NCBI GenBank assembly: GCA_012519495.1
Contig: JAAYQA010000005.1
Coordinates: 1-44,875 of the forward strand
Source: Tissierellia bacterium
GTDB lineage: Bacteria > Bacillota > Clostridia > Tissierellales > Peptoniphilaceae
DNA: 44,875 nucleotides
Direction of reading: 5' to 3'
The notes under the pieces are model-generated. The model searched no databases, had not been told where the DNA came from, and saw only the letters and a list, made by a program, of their open reading frames with translations. Within the stretch, counting starts at the first letter, position 1; every line of letters starts with the position of its first letter. This document shows positions 33,543 to 43,600 of the stretch, one piece after another. The translations under genes and the position numbers were made by a program.

Positions 33543-34370
33543 ATGAGCAATGTACTTACGGCAGTCGGCGTCGTCGGCGGCCTTGGATTATTGTTCGGCG
33601 CATTGTTGTCGTTTGCGTCGAAAGTGTTCCATGTAAAAGTGGATTATAAAGTGGAAGCCGTGCGTGCGGCTCTGCCGGGTGCCAATTGCGGCGCCTGCGG
33701 ATTCCCGGGGTGCGACGGCATGGCGGCGCATATAGCGCTGGAAGACGGCCCGGTCAACGGTTGTCCTGTCGGCGGGCAGCCCGTAGCGGATAAAGTGGCG
33801 GAGATTATGGGCAAAGTCGCCGTTGCCGGCGCAAAAGAAGTCGCCTGTGTAATGTGCCAGGGCGATGCTACCCGTGCAAAGGAACGGTATACCTATACCG
33901 GTCCCCGGGATTGCCGCAGCAATGCAGCAACCGGCGGTGGCGGCAGCAAAGCCTGCACATTCGGCTGTCTGGGCGGCGGAACCTGTAAGGACTACTGCCA
34001 GTTCGGCGCCATCGAAATCATCAACGGCCTTGCGGTGATCGATAAGGAAAAATGCACCGCCTGCGGCAAATGCGTAGAAGTCTGCCCGAAGAAGATTATC
34101 GAAATGGTTCCGTATGACCAGGAAGTAATGGTGAAGTGCAAGAACACCGAACCCGGCAAAGAAGTCCGGCAAAAATGTGCGGTCGGGTGTATCGCCTGCA
34201 ATCTGTGCGCGCGTACCGCGCCGGAAGCGTTCGTTGTGGAGAACAATCTGGCAAAAGCACAGTTCCCCTTCGCACAGGACCCGGCAGAAGCCGTGCAGAA
34301 ATGTCCGACCGGCTGTATTTATCCGGGACTCGCAGCAAAAGAAGCAGCCAAAAAAGAAAAGGCTGTCTGA
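33543..34370 (+). CDS. rnfB: Rnf complex subunit RnfB (ferredoxin-side iron-sulfur protein)
   Basis: 275 residues: one N-terminal membrane helix, then the CGACGFPGCDGMA 4Fe-4S motif, further cysteines in the middle (CVMCQGD, CRSNAATGGGGSKACTFGCLGGGTC), and ferredoxin-type clusters CTACGKCVEVCP and CIACNLCARTAP. It takes electrons from reduced ferredoxin. Last gene of the rnf operon, 10 bases after rnfA. Confidence 0.95.
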   Translation: MSNVLTAVGVVGGLGLLFGALLSFASKVFHVKVDYKVEAVRAALPGANCGACGFPGCDGMAAHIALEDGPVNGCPVGGQPVADKVAEIMGKVAVAGAKEVACVMCQGDATRAKERYTYTGPRDCRSNAATGGGGSKACTFGCLGGGTCKDYCQFGAIEIINGLAVIDKEKCTACGKCVEVCPKKIIEMVPYDQEVMVKCKNTEPGKEVRQKCAVGCIACNLCARTAPEAFVVENNLAKAQFPFAQDPAEAVQKCPTGCIYPGLAAKEAAKKEKAV

Positions 34371-34381
34371 TTCTAAGAACC

Positions 34382-34413
34382 AAACGCCCGCGGTGTGTAC
34401 CGCGGGCGTTTTT
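34382..34413 (+). terminator. Terminator of the rnf operon
   Basis: AAACGCCCGCGGT (34382-34394) pairs perfectly with ACCGCGGGCGTTT (34399-34411), followed by T. Confidence 0.95.
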
Positions 34414-34470
34414 ACGGGATGGTTACGTCTTTTTTTATCGACAGCAGGTTGTTTCAGCGAAAGAAAAGCG

Positions 34471-34499
34471 TTTTCAATCCGGGTAAAGTGTGGTATACT
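34471..34499 (+). promoter_or_regulatory. Promoter of the thiC riboswitch
   Basis: TTTTCA (34471-34476), 17-bp spacer, TATACT (34494-34499) with a TGn extension before the -10. Confidence 0.7.
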
Positions 34500-34511
34500 G
34501 TTTGTAAGAAC

Positions 34512-34591
34512 TGGGGGAGCCCGCTTATCGGGCTGAGAGTAGGATTTCCTTGACCCTTTACCTGATCCGGATCATGCCGGCGTAGGGAAGT
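34512..34591 (+). promoter_or_regulatory. TPP riboswitch (THI element)
   Basis: All core elements are in order: GGGGAGCCCG stem with CGGGCTGAGAG, the ACCCTTTACCTGATCCGG thi-box segment, ATCATGCCGGCGTAGGGAAG. It binds thiamine pyrophosphate in the nascent RNA and controls thiC. Confidence 0.97.
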
Positions 34592-34609
34592 TTCCTGGAA
34601 TTGCATCAT

Positions 34610-34641
34610 ACGCCCCCCGCTTTGGGGGCGTTCTTTTTTTT
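34610..34641 (+). terminator. Riboswitch expression-platform terminator
   Basis: ACGCCCCC (34610-34617) pairs with GGGGGCGT (34624-34631), followed by C and eight T. It lies between the TPP aptamer and thiC, so control is probably by transcription termination when TPP is plentiful. Confidence 0.9.
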
Positions 34642-34692
34642 CGGGAATAAGGGCTTCTACCATCCTTGGGACCAAGAAAGAGAGGATGTATT

Positions 34693-35988
34693 ATGTATAC
34701 GACGCAAATGGATGCCGCGCGCAAAGGCATACTCACCGATGAAATGAAGATCGTGGCAAAAAAAGAGAGCATGGCGCCCGATGTACTCATGGAAAGAATG
34801 GCCAAGGGGACCATCATCATTCCCCGCAACAAAAACCATCACCGTCTGGATCCGGAAGGAATCGGGGCGGGGCTTCGCACAAAGATCAATGTCAATTTAG
34901 GCGTAAGTGAAGACTCCTCCGACAACGAAGGCGAACTCAACAAGGTGCGCCGCGCGCTGGAGATGGGCGCAGAGTCGATCATGGATCTGAGCAATTACGG
35001 CAAGACCCGCAATTTCCGCAAGTCGCTGATGGAGATCAGTACGGCCATGATCGGCACGGTGCCGATGTATGATGTACTGGGCTATCACGAAAAGGAGCTG
35101 AAAAATCTCGAACCGGAAGATTTTTTTGAGGTCATTAAAATCCATGCCGAAGACGGTGTCGACTTTCTTACAATCCATGTCGGCATGAATCAGGAAGCGG
35201 CTGCGGTCTTTAACCGCAACAGCCGGGTAACCAATATCGTAAGCCGTGGCGGTTCGCTGACCTACGCCTGGATGCAGGCCAGAAACCGCGAAAATCCGTT
35301 TTACGAATACTACGACGAGCTGCTGGATATCTGCCGCGAATACGATATAACCATTTCGTTGGGCGATGCCCTGCGACCGGGTTCCATAGCCGATGCGACC
35401 GATGCCGCGCAGATCAAAGAGCTGATCACCCTGGGTGAGCTGACCAAAAGAGCCTGGGAGAAAGACGTGCAGGTTATGATCGAAGGGCCGGGCCATATGG
35501 CGCTGGATGAAATCGCCGCCAATGTTCTGCTGCAGAAAAAACTCTGCCACGGTGCGCCGTTTTATGTGCTCGGACCGCTTGTGACAGATATTGCACCCGG
35601 ATACGACCATATCACATCCGCCATCGGCGGTGCGGTGGCGGCGTCTCACGGTGTCGACTTTCTTTGTTATGTCACACCGGCCGAACATTTGCGCCTGCCC
35701 ACGCTGGAAGATATGGAAGAGGGAATCATTGCCTCTAAGATTGCCGCTCACGCAGGTGATCTTGTGAAGCGCGTGCCCGGCAGCTGGGAATGGGATCGCG
35801 CCATGAGCGAAGCGCGTGCCAAACTGGACTGGAACTGCATGTTCAATCTGGCTATTCATGCGGAAAAAGCGCAGGCCTACCGGGAACAGGACGCACCCGA
35901 ACACGAAGACAGCTGCACCATGTGCGGCAAGATGTGTGCGGTGCGCACAATGAACCGCGTGCTGTCCGGTGAAGGGGTCGATCTGTAA
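34693..35988 (+). CDS. thiC: Phosphomethylpyrimidine synthase
   Basis: 431 residues. A radical SAM enzyme that rearranges aminoimidazole ribotide to the HMP phosphate moiety of thiamine. Core motifs: [86 protein letters not shown], and the C-terminal cluster motif CTMCGKMC (C408, C411, C415). This is the short ThiC type with CX2CX3C spacing. ATG 34693 follows AGAGAGG; an open frame reaches TTG 34666 but without a better site. No other thi gene is nearby. Confidence 0.97.
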   Translation: MYTTQMDAARKGILTDEMKIVAKKESMAPDVLMERMAKGTIIIPRNKNHHRLDPEGIGAGLRTKINVNLGVSEDSSDNEGELNKVRRALEMGAESIMDLSNYGKTRNFRKSLMEISTAMIGTVPMYDVLGYHEKELKNLEPEDFFEVIKIHAEDGVDFLTIHVGMNQEAAAVFNRNSRVTNIVSRGGSLTYAWMQARNRENPFYEYYDELLDICREYDITISLGDALRPGSIADATDAAQIKELITLGELTKRAWEKDVQVMIEGPGHMALDEIAANVLLQKKLCHGAPFYVLGPLVTDIAPGYDHITSAIGGAVAASHGVDFLCYVTPAEHLRLPTLEDMEEGIIASKIAAHAGDLVKRVPGSWEWDRAMSEARAKLDWNCMFNLAIHAEKAQAYREQDAPEHEDSCTMCGKMCAVRTMNRVLSGEGVDL

Positions 35989-36050
35989 AGAAAACAGCGG
36001 GGAAGATCCGTTTCTCTCCCGCTACAACCAATCGATTTTTCTGTACTCTG

Positions 36051-36078
36051 AGACCATCGGAAACGGTGGTCTTTTTTG
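36051..36078 (+). terminator. Terminator after thiC
   Basis: AGACCATCG pairs with CGGTGGTCT around GAAA, followed by six T. Confidence 0.9.
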
Positions 36079-36083
36079 TTGCG

Positions 36084-36112
36084 TTGCATAGGTAGGGCAA
36101 TAATGATAAACT
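36084..36112 (+). promoter_or_regulatory. Possible promoter of the 36.1-44.9 kb operon
   Basis: TTGCAT (36084-36089), 17-bp spacer, TAAACT (36107-36112). It precedes a long run of closely spaced genes. Confidence 0.5.
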
Positions 36113-36140
36113 TAAATTTGCTAAATTAAGGAGTGTACAC

Positions 36141-36533
36141 ATGCGATTTATGACGCGAGGAGATAAAATACTGGTGGTTCTGCTGGTGGTGGCCAGTCTC
36201 TTTTCTTTTTGGCTGGTAAAGGAGATCAACAGCAAAATCGACAGCCGGTATATCAGTATACAGGTAAACGGGGAGGAATATGAGCGCCTGCGTTTTGCGA
36301 CGTCGGATGAACCGGAGCACTATGAGTTAGAGACACAGTTCGGGCGGAATCTGGTGGAGATCGGGCGGGACTATGTCCGGGTGATCGAGGCGGACTGCCC
36401 CGATAAGCTGGATGTGCTGCAGGGTGCGATCACACGGCCCGGCCAGGTGATCGTATGCCTGCCCAACCGGATGATCATTGAGATCCGCGGGGAAGCACCG
36501 AACGGGCCGGTTATCGACGATACGGTGCGCTGA
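36141..36533 (+). CDS. NusG domain II-containing protein (membrane-anchored)
   Basis: 130 residues. One N-terminal helix (about 10-25, ILVVLLVVASLFSFWLV) followed by a small beta-rich domain: YISIQVNGEEYERLRF, ETQFGRNLVEIGRDYVRVIEADCPDKLD and GQVIVCLPNRMIIEIRG. This matches the extracellular NusG-domain-II/DUF1312-like proteins of Firmicutes, which often precede a Gx transporter gene, as here (one base apart). Function not established. GAG-type ribosome site at 36129. Confidence 0.8.
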   Translation: MRFMTRGDKILVVLLVVASLFSFWLVKEINSKIDSRYISIQVNGEEYERLRFATSDEPEHYELETQFGRNLVEIGRDYVRVIEADCPDKLDVLQGAITRPGQVIVCLPNRMIIEIRGEAPNGPVIDDTVR

Positions 36534-36534
36534 T

Positions 36535-37065
36535 ATGCTGAAAGATATCCGTACCATGATCTTTATGGCCTTGCTGGTCGGACTGGCTCTGGCCATTTCC
36601 CTGTTCGAATCGGTGATTCCGATTCCTTTTGTGGCTCCCGGCGCAAAGCTGGGTCTGTCCAATATCGTGATATTGGTTACGCTTGTCGTGTTCGGTTTTC
36701 GCCGGGCGCTGATTGTTGCGTGCCTGAAATCCGTTTTGCTGATGCTTGTTACCGGATCGGTCTCCAGTATGTTTTTCAGTCTGGCCGGTGCGCTTTTTGC
36801 CACGACGGTCATGGGGATTGCCTATTTCAAAGTGTCACGCAAAGTATTCAGCCTGATCGGTGTTTCGATTTTAGGCGCGGTGGCGCACAATTTCGGGCAA
36901 TTGTCTGTAGCGTATATCGTGATGCACAATCCCTATGTGTATTCGTATCTGCCGGTACTGGTTCTGGCGGGATTGTTCACCGGCTTTTTTGTCGGCCTGA
37001 GCGGTCGCTACGTAACCGCCAATCTGAAACAGCATTTTCCGCAGAAAGAGAAGAAAGCGCTATGA
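36535..37065 (+). CDS. Gx transporter family / heptaprenyl diphosphate synthase component I-like membrane protein
   Basis: 176 residues with about five membrane helices. FESVIPIPFVAPGAKLGLSNIVILVTLVVFGFRRALIVACLKSVL is the family hallmark, followed by GSVSSMFFSLAGALFAT. Family members are annotated as Gx transporters or, by an older name, heptaprenyl diphosphate synthase component I; they look like ECF-type S components, perhaps for a small precursor. ATG 36535 lies directly after the previous stop; it overlaps maf as ATGA. Confidence 0.85.
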   Translation: MLKDIRTMIFMALLVGLALAISLFESVIPIPFVAPGAKLGLSNIVILVTLVVFGFRRALIVACLKSVLLMLVTGSVSSMFFSLAGALFATTVMGIAYFKVSRKVFSLIGVSILGAVAHNFGQLSVAYIVMHNPYVYSYLPVLVLAGLFTGFFVGLSGRYVTANLKQHFPQKEKKAL

Positions 37066-37676
37066 TACTGCTTGCATCAACCTCACCGCGAAGAAAAGAA
37101 TTGCTTGAAAAAGCCTGCGTGGCCTTTCAAGTCGTTCCCACAGAGACAAAAGAATGTATGGATCCCGCTTATTCACCGGCTGTGAATGCCATGGTGAGCG
37201 GTTGGCAAAAAGCCAGAGGGGCCGTGCGGCTCGGGGCGTATGGAACGGTGCTTGGCTGTGATACAATTGTAGTAGCGGACGAGGAGATTCTTGAGAAACC
37301 GAAAGACCGGGCAGATGCGTTTCGCATGATCCGGAAATTAGCGGGAAATACCCATTGCGTTATTTCCGGATTCGGCATTATCGATACGCAAACCGGTCTG
37401 AACCGGGCGGATTACGTGGTCTCCCGCGTTACTGTCCGCGAAATGCAGGATGCGGAGATCAACGCATTGCTGGATACCGGTGAATACGAGGGAAAATCGG
37501 GCGCCTATATGGTGCAGGGTTCCATGCGGCAATACATTACAAAGATTGAAGGATCTGTAGATTCCATTGTGGGTTTGCCGGTTGCGGAAATATTGGATTG
37601 TATGGAAAGGGAAGCGGATGGACGAGCCGGTAAAATACAGGATAAAAGAACTCCCGGAAGAAACGAGACCGCGTGA
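37062..37676 (+). CDS. maf: Maf-family nucleoside triphosphate pyrophosphatase
   Basis: 204 residues. LLASTSPRRKELLE opening motif, VLGCDTIVV with the metal-binding Asp, EKPKDRADAFRMIRKLAGNTH, and GSVDSIVGLPVAEI. Maf proteins hydrolyse dTTP/UTP and modified pyrimidine nucleotides to monophosphates; in bacilli they are tied to septum control and sit next to radC and mreB, as here. A much longer upstream frame to 36720 overlaps the Gx gene and is rejected. Overlaps radC by 59 bases. Confidence 0.93.
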   Translation: MILLASTSPRRKELLEKACVAFQVVPTETKECMDPAYSPAVNAMVSGWQKARGAVRLGAYGTVLGCDTIVVADEEILEKPKDRADAFRMIRKLAGNTHCVISGFGIIDTQTGLNRADYVVSRVTVREMQDAEINALLDTGEYEGKSGAYMVQGSMRQYITKIEGSVDSIVGLPVAEILDCMEREADGRAGKIQDKRTPGRNETA

Positions 37677-38310
37677 ACGCCTTCTGAAATTAGGGGTGGA
37701 TGCACTGCATGAACGCGAGTTAATCGCTGTTTTGTTAAGAACGGGCAGCGGCAAGGACAATGCACTGGAACTGGCCGACCGCCTGTTGCAGTATGCGGAA
37801 GGCACACAGGGTCTCAGGGACATCAGCCTGCAGGAGCTGACCTCTCTGCACGGAATCGGTCCGGGGAAGGCGGCGTCGCTTCTGGCCGGCATGGAACTGG
37901 GCCGCCGCGTACACGAAGTGGTGGGAAAAGAAGCCATATCGGTAGCTGACCCGCAAACGGTGGCCGATCATTTCAGCGGGGGATTGCGGAATCTGAAAAA
38001 AGAAGAGTTCTGGATTCTTCTGGTGGATGTCAAATGTAAAATGATACATAAGCAGCAAATATCCGTTGGCACGATCAATCAGACGATCATTCATCCCCGG
38101 GAAGTGTTTGAACCCGCGGTTCGGCGTTTTGCCCGCGGCATCATACTCGTACATAATCATCCCTCGGGGGACCCGTATCCCAGCAAGGAAGACCGGCAGG
38201 TAACCCGGCGGCTCATGGAAGCGGGAAATATCATGGGGATTGATGTATTGGATCATATAATCATCGGCCGGCACGATTTTTACAGTTTGCGGCAAAACGG
38301 GGATATGTAA
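37618..38310 (+). CDS. radC: RadC-family JAB-domain protein
   Basis: 230 residues: N-terminal helix-hairpin-helix region (LTSLHGIGPGKAASLLAGMELGRR) and a C-terminal JAB1/MPN-like metalloprotease fold with the ligand motif HNHPSGDPYPSKEDRQVT. The cellular role of RadC is uncertain despite its name. ATG 37618 is chosen because homologues begin near YRIKELPEETRPRERL; that puts the start well inside maf. Next gene, mreB, follows after 13 bases. Confidence 0.92.
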   Translation: MDEPVKYRIKELPEETRPRERLLKLGVDALHERELIAVLLRTGSGKDNALELADRLLQYAEGTQGLRDISLQELTSLHGIGPGKAASLLAGMELGRRVHEVVGKEAISVADPQTVADHFSGGLRNLKKEEFWILLVDVKCKMIHKQQISVGTINQTIIHPREVFEPAVRRFARGIILVHNHPSGDPYPSKEDRQVTRRLMEAGNIMGIDVLDHIIIGRHDFYSLRQNGDM

Positions 38311-38323
38311 AGGAGCACACAAT

Positions 38324-39355
38324 TTGTTTACGATAAAGGGAAAAGAACTGGGGATCGATCTGGGCACGGCCAATTCCCGCGTGTTTACACAGGGAAAGGG
38401 GCTCACGGTGGAAGAAGCGACCGTGGTGGCCATGGATACCAAAACCCAGGAGATTATCGCCTTTGGCAAGAAGGCGGACGATATGCTCGGGCGAACCCCG
38501 GACGGGATCTTTGTGGCGCATCCGCTGGTGGAAGGAGTCATCAGCGACTTTGACCTTGCCGAGGCCTATTTGCGCTATCTGATGGAAAAAGCCGACCCGG
38601 GTCTGCATTTGATCCGGCCGCGGGTGACCGTATCGGTTCCGACGCTGGTGACGGATGTGGAACGCCGCGCGATCGAAGATGCCTGCATACAGGCGGGCGC
38701 CGGTGAAGCCGTTTTGGTGGATGAACCGCTGGCGGCCGCGACGGGCGCGTTTTTGCCCGTAAACGGTCCGCGGGGTTCTATGGTACTCAGTATGGGCGCC
38801 GGTTCCACTGAATGCGCGGTATTGTCTCTGGGAGGGATTGTATCGAGCCGCTCCACCGTTGTGGCCGGCCGGTTTTTTGACACGGAGATCATGCGCCATT
38901 TTCGCGATGCAAAAGAACTGCTGATCGGCGATCAGATGGCCGAACAGATCAAGATACAACTGGGTGCCTGCCTGCCCGGCGTCTATGCCGAAACGATGGA
39001 AGTGCACGGCAGGGATTTACGCACCGGTATGCCGCGTATCACCGAAACCGATACCGCGGAAGTCTATGATATAATAATGCCGCATATGGGAGAGATTGTG
39101 GACGTGGTTATTTCTACGCTGGAGACCACGCCGCCGGAGCTGTCCCGTGATATTTTGGACCGGGGAATGATTTTAACCGGTGGCATGGCCGGGCTGCGCG
39201 GTGTGCGTGACTTTTTGGAAGAAGCCATACGGATCCCCGTTCGCATTGCGGAAGAACCGATGCGATGCGTGGTGTATGGCTGTGCAGCAGACTTTGCACC
39301 GAATGTATTGGAAAGAAGACAGAATGAGCCGAATTCGAACGAGACGAAGGCGTAG
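38324..39355 (+). CDS. mreB: Rod-shape protein MreB, divergent nucleotide site
   Basis: 343 residues, bacterial actin that organises the elongation machinery under the membrane. Phosphate-1 GIDLGTANSRVF, connect EPLAAATGAFLPV, adenosine motif LTGGMAGLRG are recognisable. Phosphate-2, usually VDIGGGTTEVAV, reads LSMGAGSTECAV: the conserved Asp is Ser156, and the middle Gly is Ala159. The IGGDxFD segment is also changed (VAGRFFDTEI). These changes could weaken ATP hydrolysis. TTG 38324 follows AAGGAG. First of mreB-mreC-mreD-mrdA. Confidence 0.92.
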   Translation: MFTIKGKELGIDLGTANSRVFTQGKGLTVEEATVVAMDTKTQEIIAFGKKADDMLGRTPDGIFVAHPLVEGVISDFDLAEAYLRYLMEKADPGLHLIRPRVTVSVPTLVTDVERRAIEDACIQAGAGEAVLVDEPLAAATGAFLPVNGPRGSMVLSMGAGSTECAVLSLGGIVSSRSTVVAGRFFDTEIMRHFRDAKELLIGDQMAEQIKIQLGACLPGVYAETMEVHGRDLRTGMPRITETDTAEVYDIIMPHMGEIVDVVISTLETTPPELSRDILDRGMILTGGMAGLRGVRDFLEEAIRIPVRIAEEPMRCVVYGCAADFAPNVLERRQNEPNSNETKA

Positions 39356-40190
39356 ACCGAACCGCCGCATCTATTTCTGGGCGATGACCGTGGCTCTTTT
39401 GGCTATGATTTTTATCACCGCCAATCAGCGCACGCGTCTGAACTTTGCCGAAAACGCCATCGGCACGGTACTGATGCCGTTTCAAAAAGCCGTAACCAGT
39501 ATGATGGAGGGGGCATCCAAAGCCGGGGACCGATTATTCGGAACGCCGGCGCTTCGCCGTGAATTTGAAGAGATACAGGCGGAAAACGAGAAACTGCGCG
39601 AGGAAAACCGCGCCTTGCAGGAAGTTGTGGCCAAAGAGCCTTACTTAAAAAACGAGTACCGCTTACTGACAGAAACCGAGTATGAACTCATGCCGGCCAT
39701 TGTCACCGGAAAAGAATCCGGCGGCCTCTTTGTGCGTTTTACGATCGACAAGGGAAGCCGGCACGGAATAAAAGAGGGCGATCTTGTCGTCCTGGGTACC
39801 GAATTGCCGGATGAGTCGGTGGTGACGGCTCTGGTCGGGCGGATTGTGTCTGTCGGGGACCGCTGGTCGCAGGTTACCGGCATACTGGATGAAACCACCA
39901 ATCTTTCGTTCAAAGATGTGCGCACGCAGCATTTCGGTGTACTGGACGGCCGCACCGGCGACGGTCTGACCGGCTACTTTTTTGACACCGATGCCGATGT
40001 TTTGATCGGCGACAGCATCGTGACATCCGGTCTGACACCTACCTATCCCGCCGACTTATACATTGGGGAGATTATCTCTTTTGAAACGGCGGAACACGAC
40101 CGCATGAAACATATCGTACTGGACACCGGCGTAGACTTCTCGCAGCTCTATCGTGTGATGGTGTTAAAACAACCGGAGGAACGCCCATGA
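39324..40190 (+). CDS. mreC: Rod-shape-determining protein MreC
   Basis: 288 residues: Arg-rich cytoplasmic N-terminus, one membrane helix (about 18-36), a coiled coil (FEEIQAENEKLREENRALQEVV), and an extracytoplasmic two-barrel domain with PAIVTGKESGGLFVRFTIDKGSRHGIKEGDLVV and GLTPTYPADLYIGEI. It links MreB to MreD and PBP2. Its ATG lies 32 bases inside mreB; longer upstream readings are shadows of mreB. Confidence 0.93.
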   Translation: MSRIRTRRRRRPNRRIYFWAMTVALLAMIFITANQRTRLNFAENAIGTVLMPFQKAVTSMMEGASKAGDRLFGTPALRREFEEIQAENEKLREENRALQEVVAKEPYLKNEYRLLTETEYELMPAIVTGKESGGLFVRFTIDKGSRHGIKEGDLVVLGTELPDESVVTALVGRIVSVGDRWSQVTGILDETTNLSFKDVRTQHFGVLDGRTGDGLTGYFFDTDADVLIGDSIVTSGLTPTYPADLYIGEIISFETAEHDRMKHIVLDTGVDFSQLYRVMVLKQPEERP

Positions 40191-40678
40191 ACCGCTTGCG
40201 CCTTGCCCTGATCCTGTTTGTGAATATGATACTGCAGAGCGCCTTTTTTTCGCGCATGCCGGTATTCGGCGCGCAGATGAATCTCTCCATCCCGATCGTG
40301 GTCAATATCGGGGTGCTGATGGGGCCGGTTCCCGGTTCTTTGTGCGGCGCGATCGCGGGGCTTCTGGAGGATATTCAAACCGGCCGCGCGCTGGGAGTGC
40401 GGGCACTGCTGTACTTTTTTATCGGCTATTTTGCCGGTTCCATGCAAAAACATGTGAGCCGGGACGACCCGAAACCCGCCATGGCCATCACCCTGATTTC
40501 CACTTTGTTCTTCTTTTTGAGCAATGCGTTCATCAGCCGGATCCTGTCGGTGACAACGGGCTTTCTTTTGTACTTGCGCGGGCCGGTGTTCATTGAAGCC
40601 GTACTGAACGCGCTGATCGGTTTTCTGATTTATAAGCTCTTAAAACGATTCCTGAAATTTCCGGGGCTGTATCGATGA
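40187..40678 (+). CDS. mreD: Rod-shape-determining protein MreD
   Basis: 163 residues, about five membrane helices, with MNLSIPIVVNIGVLMGPVPGSLCGAIAGLLEDIQTGRALGVRALLYFFIGYFAG matching MreD. It overlaps mreC and mrdA by four bases each, so the three are translationally coupled. Confidence 0.92.
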   Translation: MNRLRLALILFVNMILQSAFFSRMPVFGAQMNLSIPIVVNIGVLMGPVPGSLCGAIAGLLEDIQTGRALGVRALLYFFIGYFAGSMQKHVSRDDPKPAMAITLISTLFFFLSNAFISRILSVTTGFLLYLRGPVFIEAVLNALIGFLIYKLLKRFLKFPGLYR

Positions 40679-43600
40679 AATGGTTTAATTTTAAATCGCC
40701 TTCCATAGAAAAACGGTACTTTCTTATCTTTGCCGTTTTGTTTATTCTGAGCGCCGCACTTTTGGGGCGCTTGTTTATGTTGACGATTGTACAGGGCGAT
40801 GATCTGAAAGAAGCCTCCGACACCAAACGCATCAAAGAGGTAAAAACAACCGCTCCGCGCGGCAATATTTACGACCGCAACGGGCGGCTTCTCGCAGGCA
40901 CCCGCACAACCTTTACCGTGCAGCTGATCAATGACGAGCTGCGCGCAGTGGAAACGCCGGAACGCAATGCGATTTTGCTGCAATTGGTGCGCCGGCTGGA
41001 AGAAGACGGAGTACCGTATCAGGAAGAGTATCCGATCATGCTGAATGCGCTGGATTTCTCCAACGCGGATGACTGGAAAAAACAGGAGGATTCCCCGATC
41101 GATCTGGTCGTGGAACGCCTGCAGACATCGGATCTGATCGGAGCGCTTCTTCGTTCCTACTATCTTTCGGAAGACAAGGCGCATTACCGGCTCTCGCCGT
41201 TTCAGATTGCCGTCAAGGCACTGGATCAGAAAGGGGTCTTCCTGCCGGTGGATGCAAAACTGGAAGCGGAATTTTCCGTCTCTTACATACCGGGAGCACC
41301 TTATAATGAGGGCGTGGAAAAACACGGGCTCACCCAGGACCCTATGGCCGATGTGGAGCGCTTGATACAAGACGATGAAAGCATCATCCGCAAAATGCTC
41401 TCGCATCCGATTGTGCGGGAGATGGCCTACAATCTGTTAAAAGACCGCGGTCTGGCAGGGGATCTCAAGCTGCAGCCGATCGCTTTGCAGCAGGATATCC
41501 GCAGTCTGGAAAACAAAGGCACGCTGAAACGGAATTTCCCCGGTATTACCGCGGAATCCACCGCAAAAGAAGACTTTGTTACCATTGCGGAACACACCGT
41601 GCTGCCGCAGCTTTTTTCACATGTCTACACGGAAGAAGAGAACACCGTTGTGCCTGCGGAACTGTGCCTGCGTCTGTTGGACAATAAGCAGGTGGATCAC
41701 GGGCTGACACTGCAAGTGCATGAAACAGAAGCCGATCTGCAGTACAAGAATCCTTCCGCTGAACAGGCAAAGGACCCGCTGGCCCATTTGGTGGAATTGT
41801 GTATAGAAAATGACTTAACGGCGGATATTGTCACGCGCGAGGATCTGAAAGCGGAAGTGCAGAGCCTGATTCTCGACGAGGGGATTAATCCGCGGATCCT
41901 TGTCAGCACCTGGGAATATGTGTATGAAAAAGAACGAAAAGACATCACCGAGGACCTGGAACTGGCAAACGATGCCGATGCGGCGGCGATTTTTGCTGCC
42001 CGCAACGAAAAATACAAAATGGAGATCGAATCGCCCTATGAAGCGGTCGGCGTGCAGGCGTTAAATGCGCGGATCGATCAGATCGGGCATTACGGCTATG
42101 AGCCGCTCAATATTGCCTACAATCTGTCCGACAAAACCGTAGCCTATCTGGAAGAAACCATCCCCAACAACAAGGGTGTACAGATCTCTGTAGAGCCGGT
42201 GCGCTATTATCCGCAAGGAACGATGGCTGCCCATGTGCTGGGCTATGTGGGGCGTATTGCCACCGAAGACGAACTGGCACGCTATAACGAAGACACCGGG
42301 TATTCGCCGAATGACATTATCGGAAAAACCGGGGTGGAAGAGAGCTATGAGGCTCTGCTGAAAGGCAAAGACGGAAAAGAAGTCGTACAGGTCGACGTAT
42401 TGGGCAATCGCACCCAGACCCTCAGCAAGGTCGCTCCCATACCCGGCGACAATCTCTTTTTAACCATCGACTTTGATCTGCAGCGGGTGGCGGAAGAAAC
42501 CCTGACACGGACGCTGGAAGCGCTCCAAAGCGGTACTTCGTATACCTCGGACTGGGGCGACTGGACCCTGTATCAAAAAGCCGGGGAAAACCTGCGCAAT
42601 GCAACGTCCGGTGCCACGGTCGTTTTGGATGTGAATACCGGAGAAGTGCTGGCCATGGCCAATTACAATCCGTATGACCCGAATCTGTTTTCCACAGGCA
42701 TCTCCGCGACCGACTGGGCGGGTCTGTTCCCGGAAGACGAACGGGACTCTCTGGCCCACCGACCGCTGTTGAATATCGCTACGCAGTCAGAAATCCAACC
42801 GGGGTCCATTTTCAAGCTGATTACCTCCTATGCCGGTCTTGAAAAGGGCTTATCGCCGTATGAACAGATCGAAGACTCGGGTTTTGTCACGATCGGGGAT
42901 ACGGACTTCGGCTGCTGGATCTGGAATGAGCACAGAAGCACCCACGGCTTTGTCGATATGGAACATGCGCTGATGCACTCGTGCAACTACTATTTCTACG
43001 CGCTCGCCCTGGGTGAGAACCAGACGACGGGCGTTCCGACCGGCGCTACTTTGCAGATTGAAGATATCGAAAACGCCGCCAAGGTTTTCGGCCTGGACCA
43101 ACCGACCGGGATCGAGATCAACACCCCGCAGGAATCGGCCGGACAAATACCCGATCCGCTTGCCAAAGTGGAAGCGGTACGGCGGCAGATGCGCCTGTTT
43201 TTGGAAGATGAATTAGCGCGGTACGAAGAACCCGATGCCCGGAAAAACCCTGAACAGCGTACGGCAGACGTGGAAAAAATCCTAAGCTGGCTCGATGAAG
43301 AAGAATTGGTGAGCCGCCAGGAAGTTATCGTCCGCCTGGATGAGATGGGCTACAATTCGGAAGAACCGATCGGGGACAATACCGCTTCCTTAACGGATAT
43401 TCTCAAGTTCAACTATATCAATCAGGCCGACTGGGACATCACCGACACACTCAATGTGGTCATCGGACAGGGACAAAACGCTTATACGCCCATTCAGATG
43501 GCCAACATGGTGTCGACCATTGCCAACGGCGGCGTAAAATACAAAACGACGCTGTTCAATAAGTCGATGAATTACAATAATACCTCGCTTTTGGAGAGCA

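Noticed and set aside
34897..35904. 335-codon antisense open frame in thiC
   Set aside because: Shadow of a highly conserved gene; composition is rich in His/Arg/Phe, as usual for antisense frames.
36111..36130. Near palindrome CTTAAATT...AAATTAAG before the NusG-domain gene as an operator
   Set aside because: The halves do not match exactly and the region is simply A/T-rich.
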